From: Saccoglossus kowalevskii
Taxonomy: Eukaryota; Hemichordata; Enteropneusta; Harrimaniidae
NCBI RefSeq assembly: GCF_000003605.2
Contig: NW_003154743.1
Location: forward strand, 70,160-81,860
Length of the DNA stretch: 11,701 nt
Reading direction: 5' to 3'
The translations under genes were made by a program, and so were the position numbers. The notes under the pieces are model-generated. The model searched no databases. It was not told the DNA's origin and saw nothing but the letters and a program-made list of their open reading frames with translations. Positions 1 to 7,925 of the stretch are shown one piece after another (position 1 is the first letter of the stretch; every line of letters begins with the position of its first letter).

Positions 1-1595
1 GCTCTTTAAAAATATGTTGAAAATAGAGTTCTTCTTTCCGATAAAACATTGCTCTATCCTAACCATAGAGGGCTATTGCGCGAAATGTCTAGTTGGTTTG
101 AATAGTTACTAAAGACAACAATTACCGAATTTTGTCTAACATACGTCATCGACGGTTTAGTTACGTGTAGATTTCTTAACAGAATATACGGATCGCCCTC
201 GGCAGAATGATACACGCGAAAAATACTTAAACGGCTTAACGCTTTGAAAGTGCGTTATAGATAAATGCCTGTATCGTCAGCACTCCACACACAAATAATT
301 TACAAATCTCGATGAATTAACATGTGTATGTGAATTTAAACAGTTATGGTCGAAAACAAACGTTACTGTGGAAAGTAGTTTTGGCACCCGCCCGTGCAAA
401 ACGTCTACTCATAATATATCTAAATAAGGCAATAATTTCTCCTTATTTGGGCTCTGTATACGTGACGTGTTGCGTAGTTACAATGCGCAGCGTGATTTCA
501 ATCTCGTATTCGGCGTACTTGCTGGGTATCCAATGCAATCAGTGATGGATTGTGGCGCCATACTCACTCTCGTAAACTGCAAGGTAACATCGACAAAGTA
601 CACATCGACAATAAATACACGTTTTACTCTTTTAATGCGTTTGAAAAGCGCCGAAGTGGGAAACAGTGAGTGTATCTGATAATACATTTCAGTATTAGTT
701 TTGGCGGTCGGTTACAATATTCAGACGATGGGGGAGATACGTGGAAAACTTGCAAAACATCAACAGGAATAAATTCTGTATAAATTCAGCAAAATAACAC
801 TAACCATTTGAACAGACACTATGGGCATGCGTCAATACACCAGGCACAGATGTCACGTCTATTATTTCTGAAATTAATCGGAAAAGCCTACTTTATATCT
901 TGCATTCAATTTTATATACCTGTATTCCTGCTTTATCGTGGACGCCTATTAACTTGCAAATCTCGCCTTGAAATGCTTTTATGTCGCCGCCATTCATAGG
1001 TTTAAATTCAGGTTTAGTACTTTTTGGTACACGCCGGAATATTTTCCGATGAAAGCGACCTCCACCTAGTAACCGCAGATAAAAACCAAATGTCTTCGTG
1101 TCATACTACGAGCGTTACACGGAACATGACGAAAGTAATCAAATGTCTGAGTCAAATTTTGATATGGGAGATTTTACGAGCCTCGGGGATTAGTTAGTTC
1201 GATGCCTAGTTTATTAATTAGAACCAATCAAACTTTTTGTCGATGGCTTTGTTCTCGTTTAATTTGCGAAAGCTCCCGTGCAACTGTTTTGCTGTGGCGA
1301 TATAAACGACGGTGTCTGCACCCCACATACACGCGCTGATACCTCAAGATTTCTCTCGCTCACGAAATTAAAAATAAAATAAAAACATTTGCAAAAATTA
1401 TTCACTGATCTAATATAATTCCTATTTGAACATTCACCTGATAGGATATGACCAAGACGTGCCTTCTGAATCCCGTAATACGATCTCTCGGCACTGTGAC
1501 GTTATCTCTTTAAAAGTGTGTGGTTTTTTTCGTTAGACTATTGACAATTTTATTCAATAACTCAATAAGCAGTAAAATGTTCAAAGATTATAATT
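1..1595. other. unassigned AT-rich non-coding stretch
   Basis: I see no gene, RNA or mobile element here. The open frames in 320-1000 are at most 73 codons, overlap each other on both strands and show no recognisable domain. A TATAAAC at about 1298 and one CCAATCA at 1224 are isolated and not supported by other promoter signals. A small CTCTAT/ATAGAG hairpin lies at 52-70. I treat the stretch as intergenic or intronic DNA. Confidence 0.6.
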
Positions 1596-2306
1596 TGAGA
1601 GGCCAGTAATTATTCAAGAACATCAACCAAACCGAAAGCCATGTCTGTCGAGATATCGCAAAGCATACTGGGTAATCGCGCAATACGGATTGATTGTGCT
1701 TGCATTTTCTGATATACAATACTCACCCAAACTTATACTTAATCTTGATGTTTAAATTTCCGACAATTCTATTTTTGTAACAGCTTTGTTTCCGGTGATG
1801 CGGCTGCAATGGACAGGCAGCTTCGGTCATCAAATTGTGATGTCATCATCATCACTGTGATGTCATCATCATCACTGTGATGTCATCATCATGCACTTTT
1901 ATTGCAGCCAGTCAACCATGCCAAGGTACCATTATCAAATTAAAAAAAACGATGTAAGCGTGAAAACAAAAAAACACTAAACACGGTATTTGCTGGACAT
2001 TTAATTACATTAAGTAGTTATCGTTAGCGAATGTTATAAGAACAGAAAAGCATGGACCCAGTAGTATACATTGAATACTATAATATGTGAATACTAATAA
2101 ATTAATTCCCGTCTATTTACTTATGAATGAGAAACGCAATTAATGAATTAATGTATCATGTGTAATTAACACCAAACCTGAAGTGTGCAGACGTATTCCG
2201 CGATTACCCGACTTGAATACGCTTTGTGATATCTCGACAGACATGACTTCCGGTTTAGTTGATACATATTGGCAAACAAATAAATATTTCAAAGCTTGGC
2301 ATCTCA
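1596..2306. repeat. long imperfect inverted-repeat (foldback/MITE-like) structure
   Basis: The left arm at 1622-1687 and the right arm at 2192-2263 are reverse complements over about 65-70 bp with a few mismatches and one short indel. The best block is 18 bp and perfect: CATGTCTGTCGAGATATC at 1640-1657 against its complement at 2228-2245. GGGTAATCGCG at 1670-1680 and AAACCG also match their partners. A further outer match, TGAGAGGCCA (1596-1605) against the complement of 2297-2306 (9 of 10), suggests the arms once reached further, with an indel between. The spacer is about 500 bp and encodes nothing I recognise. The arrangement fits a decayed non-autonomous DNA transposon or foldback element. 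I could not identify a target-site duplication, so the ends are uncertain. Confidence 0.6.
1802..1909. repeat. 9-bp stem enclosing three 20-bp CRE-like tandem repeats
   Basis: GGCTGCAAT at 1802-1810 and its perfect complement ATTGCAGCC at 1901-1909 form a stem around a 90-bp loop. Inside, three 20-bp units start at 1836, 1856 and 1876. The first two are identical (TGTGATGTCATCATCATCAC) and the third is altered at its end. Each holds TGATGTCA, one base from the CRE/ATF palindrome TGACGTCA. The unit junction ATCACTGTGAT is also self-complementary. The block sits inside the larger inverted repeat and may be part of the same element. A regulatory role is inference only. Confidence 0.65.
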
Positions 2307-2570
2307 GATAGTTGTCAAAAAACAGTGTTTGAATATGTAACCATAGTCACCAGCATAAAAGTATAGGATATACTAGTACTCAAATGATGCCACGTGACAG
2401 TTGGTTTCGTGGTCATGTGATAGGACTGTCTGACTACTTCATCACATCCACCCTTTTGTTCACCTTACGTGGTAACTAGTTGAGTCCATCGAACATAAAT
2501 TGTACGTTCGTACTTCAGATAGATTCATTATTTGAAACACCACGAAATCGTCAATGCCAAGCTACATGAG

Positions 2571-2648
2571 AGTGTGATTGGCTACGCACCGAACACCAAA
2601 CCGACAGAGACCAATCAGAGAGCAGCTTGTTTCGACGTATCAAATACT
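2571..2648. promoter_or_regulatory. paired NF-Y-like CCAAT boxes; copy 1 of a dispersed repeat
   Basis: GATTGGC at about 2577 and CCAATCAG at 2611 are CCAAT-type boxes in opposite orientation about 35 bp apart. NF-Y binds this motif in animal promoters. The stretch 2609-2648, read on the minus strand, is almost identical to 6871-6892 plus 6909-6928, so it is also one copy of a dispersed repeat. No coding exon is visible nearby, so promoter activity is unproven. Confidence 0.4.
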
Positions 2649-2708
2649 GTCTTGCATATATGCTTTGACTCAACTTTGAAAAAGATATGCCCTAGATGAT
2701 GTCAGTAT

Positions 2709-2748
2709 GTGCGTAATCTTCACTGTTGGTGACGTAATCTCAACTGGT
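2709..2748 (+). repeat. 20-bp imperfect tandem duplication with CRE-like motif
   Basis: Two adjacent 20-bp segments start at 2709 and 2729. Both carry the core CGTAATCT and a CACTG/AACTGG tail, with a handful of differences. The second contains TGACGTAA, an ATF/CREB-type site that recurs at 6331. The segment is too short to classify further. Confidence 0.45.
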
Positions 2749-3439
2749 GATGATCGTACAATTAATTGGAGAGGACGGGTTAGATCCATTGATAACTACC
2801 GTTACGTGAATGTTTAAATTTTATTTCAGTGGCAAGATTTAATTATTTAAAAACGGATAATTGAATATCTCTTGTTAACTAATACGACACTGATCTGTGT
2901 ATTAACGCATATTAGTTTAACCGTTTCTATGCCCCTGTCAACTCGTTCACAATGCGCATGAGTGGTAATTACATCATCAATCTTAGATATGTCACGTGAT
3001 GTCCCCCGGTTCCCACGCATAATTGGAATTAGAGATAATTGGTGAGTTGAAAATGTTGAGTAATGAAACTGGTGGAAATTGTCAAAGCCACAGACGCGTA
3101 GAATGGTTTGCAGAGGGAGAGTTAACTTTACTCTAGTGAGCACACATTTTCCATTCGTTCCATCAGTTCTCTCAGAACAGAGTGTGAAGTAATGACGAGC
3201 ATTAATGCCACCAAATTAAATGTGTTAACACTATTTGTTTTTATAATGTAACTGAATGAACATTGGCCATTCCTTATATTAACACTTAAGGTACTATTGG
3301 AATACTTTAAATTAACTCTACTGGAATAATTCACATCTGACGGGTGTACTATATTTATGCACACATGCTTGACTGACATCTCATTCATGTGCTACACAGA
3401 TTTCTCTGACATTTGTACAACTTATCCTGCTTCACATCA
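2749..3439. other. unassigned non-coding spacer
   Basis: No gene is supported. The minus-strand frames at 2847-3143 (98 codons) and 3128-3388 (86 codons) have no recognisable domain, and I take them as chance. The only notable site is GTCACGTGA at 2991-2999, one of four extended E-boxes in the window. Confidence 0.55.
2991..2999. promoter_or_regulatory. extended E-box GTCACGTGA
   Basis: The core CACGTG at 2993-2998 has the GTCACGTGA context preferred by bHLH-ZIP factors of the USF/TFE/MITF type. It is one of four copies of this 9-mer in the window. Binding is inferred from the motif alone. Confidence 0.3.
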
Positions 3440-4480
3440 CCCTTCAATGATTCAATTTGAAACATACATTGGCATTACCGGAGGGACCACCCTCGATTCT
3501 GTATTTTGATGTATTCACACTGAATGGGATGAGTTCGACCCAGGCCACTCTTGGCGCCCCTGCCATGCAATTTGATGAGTTCACACTGAATGGGATGAGT
3601 GCGGCCCAGGCCACCTTTGGCGCCCGTCATGCAATGTGATGTGTTCACACTGAATGGGATGAGTTCGACCCAGGCCACCCTTGGCGCCCCTGCCATGTAA
3701 TTTGATATGTTCACACTGAATGGGATGAGTGCGGCCCAGGCCACCCTTGGCGCCCGTCATGCAATGTGATGTGTTCACACTGAATGGGATGAGTTCGGCC
3801 CAGGCCACCCTTGGCACCCCTGCCATGCAATGTGATGTGTTCACATTGAATATGATGAGTGCGTCCCCGGCCGCCCTTGGCGCCCGTCATGCAATGGGAT
3901 GTGTTCACACTGAATGGGATGAGTTCGACCCAGGCCACTTTTGGCGCCCCTGCCATGCAATTTGATATGTTCACACTGAATGGGATGAGTGCGGCCCAGG
4001 CCACCCTTGGCGCCCGTCATGCAATGTGATGAGTTCACACTGAATGGGATGAGTGCGGCCCAGGCCACCCTTGGCGCCCGTCATGCAATGTGATGTGTTC
4101 ACACTGAATGGGATGAGTTCGGCCCAGGCCACCCTTGGCACCCCTGCCATGCAATTTGATATGTTCACACTGAATGGGATGAGTGCGGCCCAGGCCACCC
4201 TTGGCACCCCTGCCATGCAATGTGATGTGTTCACATTGAATATGATGAGTGCGTCCCTGGCCACCCTTGGCGCCCGTCATGCAATGCGATGTGTACACAC
4301 TCAATGGTCTGACAAGTGAGGCAACCATTGTCGCCCCTGCCATGCAATGCGATGTGTTCACACTGAATGGGACGAGTTCGGCCCAGGCCACCCTTGTCAC
4401 CCCTGCCATGCAATGTGATGTGTTCACACTGAAGGGGATGACAAGTGCGGCAACCATTGACGTCACTGTCATATGACAGG
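3440..4480 (+). repeat. GC-rich minisatellite, 66/64-bp units in a 130-bp dimer pattern
   Basis: About fifteen units begin at 3500, 3565, 3629, 3695, 3759, 3825, 3889, 3955, 4019, 4083, 4149, 4215, 4279, 4342 and 4408, mostly with ATGCAAT. A degenerate partial unit lies before the first. Lengths alternate 64 and 66 bp from unit 2 to unit 8 because units end in CGCCCGTC or in CCCCTGCC. The pair makes a 130-bp higher-order unit. Units 9 and 11 break the alternation, and units 13 and 15 (63 bp) carry a GCAACCATTG variant in place of CCCAGGCCACCCTTGG. The consensus unit is about 58% GC in AT-rich surroundings. Open frames over the array, up to 145 codons on the minus strand, arise because two of the three minus frames lack stops in the unit. 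The 64-bp units shift the frame, so I do not call a protein. Confidence 0.95.
4458..4479. promoter_or_regulatory. CRE palindrome next to a 14-bp palindrome at the array end
   Basis: TGACGTCA, the full CRE/ATF palindrome, lies at 4458-4465. It is followed at once by the perfect palindrome CTGTCATATGACAG at 4466-4479. Both lie in the last, altered unit of the minisatellite, where it gives way to unique sequence. This could be a hairpin at an element boundary or a binding site. The sequence does not decide which. Confidence 0.5.
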
Positions 4481-4679
4481 TAATAAACTATTTATCATTT
4501 GAAGAAAAAGAATTTACGAATTCGTTCAAAAAAGCACCAATTTCGTCTAATATTTTTGACCGATAACTCAGCAGTTCAGTTAACAACAATCCGTTGTTTT
4601 ATCAGATGTAAATAACTCGATACATGATAGTGATGTTAATTGCAGGGTAGATCTTGCTTTTAATCAAAAATAAATTATT

Positions 4680-5405
4680 TGTGCTTTAAAGATCCAATAA
4701 TTAATCAGATGATCACGTGTTCCTACACCAACATTGTCATCATGCATACAAAAACTATTTTCATTTTGAGTGGACGCTGCCCTGCTGAGTTGAATACTAG
4801 TTACCTGGTACCACTACATAAATCCAATGACAATACGAATATAATTAAATGCAGAGAGATTGCTTTTTTTAATAGAAATTCAAAATTTCTCAATGCAATT
4901 TCAAATAAGGTATCGCGTCTAATACAATCTATATATAATATACGCTATCACAGCTAAGCAAGCTTATACCAACAGCGGGATGAAACAAGATTGTAATTTG
5001 AGCCCACTGTTATTTAATGAACTTTCAAATAGTTTTGCTCATTTCCGATTCTGTCAGTTTGGACAATAGTGTTTATTCTGTTCTTAGCAGTTTTATCAGA
5101 TTCAATTTAGAGCACTAAAATAGTCTAAGCAAAATAAATGATTATTGTGAAAAGTGGAAGGTAAATGATTACAATTAGGTGGGAATAAATGACAATGACT
5201 TTTACCTGAGAAATCAGCAGATTAGATAGATACCTTTCATTCATATTTCAAAACAGTCGGAATTTCACGGTTAGCTATGGACAGTAATGAAAGCAACTTG
5301 TGCATTAGCTCTAGTCAACCAAAAACTTAATTTACATAAATATACAGCTCCCTACCCAAATGCTGCTCATTTATTCAAAAGTGCAGTTTGCCTATTGTAA
5401 TGTAT
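4680..5405 (+). pseudogene. degenerate non-LTR retrotransposon (LINE) reverse-transcriptase relic
   Basis: This is a fragment of the ORF2 reverse transcriptase, the enzyme that copies LINE RNA into DNA at the insertion site. At 4750-4957 the translation reads SGRCPAELNTSYLVPLHK, followed after a gap by the usual K-F-L-NAISNKV block, matching the N-terminal RT pattern SGxFPxxWNxSxIVPLHKxGD. It then passes directly to RLIQSIYNI, the segment that normally follows the catalytic motif A, so about 100 residues including motif A (the F/YxD box) appear deleted. In another frame, from 4974 to 5069, comes GMKQDCNLSPLLFNEL, matching GVKQGCNLSPLLF of RT motif B. At 5122-5178 INDYCEKWKVN matches the thumb-side LYDYCKKWKLxVN block. 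A further open piece at 5290-5397 fits the segment leading to the usual LLYGSEVW. At least two frameshifts and several stops make it a dead copy. The YxDD motif is not recognisable. It resembles jockey/CR1-type LINEs more than the right-hand LINE, but clade assignment is tentative. Confidence 0.8.
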
Positions 5406-5633
5406 TGTTTTGAGAATCATGAATCAAAACAAAATGAAATTAATAAATACAATTGTTATTGAACAAATCTTAATTAGAAAAGATACAAATAAAGTTTCGG
5501 GTTTCTCAATGATATTTATTATCAATATTAACAAACTATTTAAATTATTTTTTTTATTATTTACACTTTTCAATATTAGTCATGTATTTATTAGTCATAT
5601 TAGTCATTATAGTCACACTATATTAATGATGTA
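5406..5633. other. AT-rich spacer with a 9-bp ATTAGTCAT repeat
   Basis: The 79-codon open frame at 5410-5649 is low-complexity AT-rich sequence and may be the eroded tail of the LINE relic. ATTAGTCAT occurs at 5575, 5590 and 5599, with a variant at 5608. This short tandem lies just before the second minisatellite array. No gene is supported. Confidence 0.5.
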
Positions 5634-5874
5634 TGCACACACGATGTGATGATACGTGGTGTCCAGACCACCTGGCGCCTCTGCAATATGTAGTATGCAG
5701 ACTCGGTGGGCTGAGATATATGGTTGATTTCACCCTTGGCGCCCATGCAATGTGATGTATGTATATTGGCTGATAGGAGAGGATCCGGAACATCCATAGC
5801 GTTCCTGACTGTATATCCACGCCTGATTGGATGACAGTGAAGTTCGGATAACCGTTAACGATATGTCATACACG
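5634..5874 (+). repeat. second, diverged array of the same minisatellite family
   Basis: About four degenerate units in the same orientation as the main array can be aligned to it. One unit contains CACCCTTGGCGCCCATGCAA at 5731-5750, nearly identical to the main unit junction. An earlier unit has CCAGACCACCTGGCGCCTCT at 5663-5682. The next, starting near 5745, has CGGAACATCCATAGCGTTCC, and the last (about 5811-5874) has GGATGACAGTGAAGTTCGG followed by ATAACCGTTAACG and ATATGTCATA. The last two match the GCAACCATTG variant units at the end of the main array, including its ATATGACA terminus. The array is clearly older or less homogenised than the main one. Confidence 0.7.
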
Positions 5875-5879
5875 TAAAT

Positions 5880-6320
5880 TCGGAAATGTAATATCATTAT
5901 CCATCTTTGATTTCTTCTTCTTTTTGCCACTCTGACCCCCACTCCTTCTTGCAATCGCAGATAAGCTAAGAGTGGATTCTTTACTACTTTTTAAAAATAT
6001 TTGACATTTAATACGTAGGCCAAGAAAAAAAATGAGATTTCTTGGATTATTTCCATGGAAACGAAGATTATGCGATTTGCCATCTTTCTGTCGGCTATTT
6101 TGAATTAGACGATTGACATAGACCGAAGATATTACCTGCAGCTTTCGTAGAAGCCTGTCCTTAATCAGGGATGATTATCTGCCTTAAAAAGAGTGTATCT
6201 AAAACACTATTGTATTTGCATTCAACGCAGTGAGTGGCTTTATAAATTAGTGCTCGTCTTGAATTCAGTAATTTTGACAGAGCTCATTGAGATGTTGTTT
6301 AACGGCTGAACATGCATCAA
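5880..6320. other. unassigned stretch with pyrimidine-rich tract
   Basis: The tract at 5905-5960 is strongly pyrimidine-rich on the plus strand and ends in CGCAG, which would make a good 3' splice acceptor. Read on the minus strand the same bases encode a lysine-rich run (GKKKKKSK) in a short open piece. Neither reading is joined to a recognisable exon. The rest of the stretch shows nothing I can name. Confidence 0.35.
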
Positions 6321-6324
6321 GTAA

Positions 6325-6410
6325 AGTAAATGACGTAATCGCTATGTGTTAAGCGCATGCGCGGGTGACGTCTTTATAAATTTCGGACAAAAATCTCGCA
6401 TTACACCAAC
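6325..6410 (+). promoter_or_regulatory. candidate RNA polymerase II promoter (CRE, NRF-1-like, TATA)
   Basis: In order: TGACGTAA (ATF/CREB-like) at 6331-6338, GCGCATGCGC (the palindromic NRF-1 core) at 6353-6362, TGACGTCT at 6366-6373, and TATAAA at 6375-6380. A start site about 25-30 bp downstream would fall near 6400-6408, just before ACATGGCG at 6409-6416, which resembles the YY1-type ATGGCG element common at metazoan 5' ends. The combination and spacing fit a plus-strand promoter. No downstream coding exon is recognised within the window, so the target is unknown. Confidence 0.45.
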
Positions 6411-6470
6411 ATGGCGAAGATTGGCCATTCAACATCGTTGAAATAAAAGGATTCGGTTTTGTTGCCGACT
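6405..6470 (+). other. candidate 5' non-coding first exon with 12-codon uORF
   Basis: Downstream of the TATA box an ATG at 6411 opens a very short frame (MAKIGHSTSLK, stop at 6444-6446). At 6471 the sequence GTGAGT after GCCGACT matches the consensus 5' splice donor. This fits a non-coding first exon of a spliced transcript. It could equally be chance: there is no recognisable second exon, and GTGAGT occurs randomly at low frequency. Confidence 0.25.
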
Positions 6471-6530
6471 GTGAGTGACCTTATAGTTTGTGAGAACATA
6501 TGTGCCGGTTGTCGATATAGGAAGTACTGT

Positions 6531-6539
6531 GTCACGTGA
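6531..6539. promoter_or_regulatory. extended E-box GTCACGTGA
   Basis: CACGTG at 6533-6538 in the context GTCACGTGATCAC. It lies about 60 bp past the candidate splice donor, so it would be in the first intron of that model. The family suggested is bHLH-ZIP (USF/TFE type), by motif only. Confidence 0.3.
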
Positions 6540-6870
6540 TCACATTCAGCGTTCTTTGAGTAACCTTGAGTGAACATATCATCTGAAGAGCGTTATCCAT
6601 GTTTTTAAGGGTCGGGTCATTATTTTTTTTTCTTATGGGACCTTAGGTTAATTTTTATATTGTTATTTTTACCTACTCACAGGCTGGATGTTTGTTTTCT
6701 AGCTCGTTCACACTAAGTGGACCATCTCTTAATTTCACCAAATAGTAATATATGTATTGCATGTAAGGTACACTGTCGTAAGAACTGCGCATGAGCATGT
6801 TCTACTGTTCTCTGATTGATTCCTTGAATTACGCAGTTGATTCAGATGAAAGGCGAAGCACACACACCGA

Positions 6871-6928
6871 AGAATTTGATACGTCGAAACAAAAAACTGT
6901 CAACAAAGAAGCTGCTCTCTGATTGGTC
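6871..6928 (+). repeat. copy 2 of the NF-Y-containing dispersed repeat, with a 16-bp insert
   Basis: TTTGATACGTCGAAACAA at 6875-6892 and AAGCTGCTCTCTGATTGGTC at 6909-6928 match the reverse complement of 2609-2648, where the two halves are contiguous. Here 16 bp (6893-6908, A-rich with CTGTCAACAAAG) separate them. CTGATTGGTC is a canonical NF-Y (CCAAT) site. A weaker relative, CTGTTCTCTGATTGATTCC, lies nearby at about 6807-6825. The sequence may come from an old mobile element or from a duplicated promoter segment. Confidence 0.7.
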
Positions 6929-6950
6929 TTATTGCACTCTCTTTTAGAAT

Positions 6951-7096
6951 GGGGAGTCGTCACCTGCGCATGCGTCAGATGGTCATAGCGTGTCATTGTT
7001 TACAAACAAACGTCTACCCATGAACCTTTGCGGTTTTTAGCGTGTGTTGTTATCGTCGCTTGGGACTCCAGCGCGTGCGCAGGTGACAACCTCCCG
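6951..7096. promoter_or_regulatory. inverted pair of NRF-1-like motifs around a forkhead-like site
   Basis: GTCACCTGCGCATGCG at 6959-6974 is the near-exact complement of GCGTGCGCAGGTGAC at 7073-7087. The match continues outward as GGGGAG against CTCCCG with a 1-bp indel, giving arms of about 24 bp. Each arm contains an NRF-1-like core (TGCGCATGCG, GCGCGTGCGC). Between them TGTTTACAAACA at 6997-7008 holds overlapping forkhead (FOX) motifs in both orientations. TATAAAC at 7102-7108 follows the right arm. The symmetry suggests a bidirectional regulatory block. No flanking coding exon is visible on either side. Confidence 0.4.
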
Positions 7097-7109
7097 CTTC
7101 GTATAAACA

Positions 7110-7925
7110 TGTTCCTGTATCGAACAATTTGTTTTAGCAGCTCCCTGAAATTGTTTTTTTTAACATATTTGTAAAAAAAGTATCACCGCACGTGAATGTG
7201 CAGTTTGTGTGATAGTTTCACTTATAAAAAAAAATACAATATCTTACTAATTTCTAATCAGATTTTCTAAAATTGTGGCAGTAAAATATGTAATAATGAT
7301 GACCAGTGCTAGTAAGCTCTGCTCCAGAATGAGTTTAAAATGCCCATTTTACATAATAGTACTGGCGGGATTATTCGTCCCATGACGTCCTATTCCATTA
7401 TTTCCGAAAAAACAAATTAAGAGGCTATAAAAACAGAAATAAATTGTGAGGTAATAGGTATTTAATACTAAAACCGACATAAAATAAAATGATTCATTAC
7501 CGATACCGACGGATTTCAATATCGATATCAGACATCGTCGTCTGCTCTGCACGATTATAACCGACTGAAGTTTTAAGTTATCATTCGGTAGGCGTACATT
7601 GCTTGTAGGCATGTTTTGTGTGGTATTCAAGACTCAGTCACGTGAAACGTACAACATGAAACGGGTATTAAGTACATTCAAGACGTGAATATCAAACATG
7701 GGTCTCCATTGTTAAACGGTTTATAGACAAAAATAAGGCTACACAAGCTGAATAATGTGGTTCTCGTTAAAATATCTCAAAGTTTTAGAAATGCTGGAGT
7801 TGTAAATTGATGATGGGAATAAGAAGCATGGGTGCATCCTTTTAATAATGTCATCCGACATCAAACAACGACTGATTAATAACAAGAGGTTTCCCTGACG
7901 TAAAACTGAAATTTAACGTTCGCAT
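7110..7925. other. unassigned non-coding stretch
   Basis: The minus-strand frame at 7349-7630 (93 codons) is hydrophobic and tyrosine/leucine-rich with no domain I recognise. I consider it a chance frame in AT-rich DNA. The only notable sites are CACGTG at 7189-7194 and GTCACGTGA at 7637-7645. Confidence 0.5.
7637..7645. promoter_or_regulatory. extended E-box GTCACGTGA
   Basis: This is the third of four copies of this 9-mer in the window, with core CACGTG at 7639-7644. It stands alone in otherwise featureless DNA, so a regulatory role is only suggested. Confidence 0.25.

Noticed and set aside
1190-1215. tRNA B-box-like GTTCGATGCC
   Set aside because: No A-box, no acceptor-stem pairing and no cloverleaf could be drawn around it.
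1836-1895. CRISPR-like array
   Set aside because: The three 20-bp repeats are directly adjacent with no spacers, and the sequence context is eukaryotic.
3729-4319. plus-strand frames over the array resembling a 22-residue repeat protein (MQCDVFTLNGMSSAQATLG)
   Set aside because: Only 66-bp units keep the frame. Each 64-bp unit breaks it, so no frame reads through the array.
4035-4472. 145-codon minus-strand open frame over the minisatellite, with repeated PFSVNTSHCMAG-type motifs
   Set aside because: Two of three minus frames in the repeat unit lack stops, and 64-bp units shift the frame. The openness is therefore a by-product of the tandem repeat, and several overlapping frames show the same effect.
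5867-5960. minus-strand lysine-rich exon (GKKKKKSK) or plus-strand 3' splice acceptor
   Set aside because: The pyrimidine tract explains both. Neither is supported by an adjoining exon, so neither is called as a gene feature.
7349-7630. 93-codon minus-strand hydrophobic frame, considered as a membrane protein fragment
   Set aside because: Hydrophobicity follows from AT-rich codons (F, Y, L, I), and no recognisable segment pattern or family match was seen.
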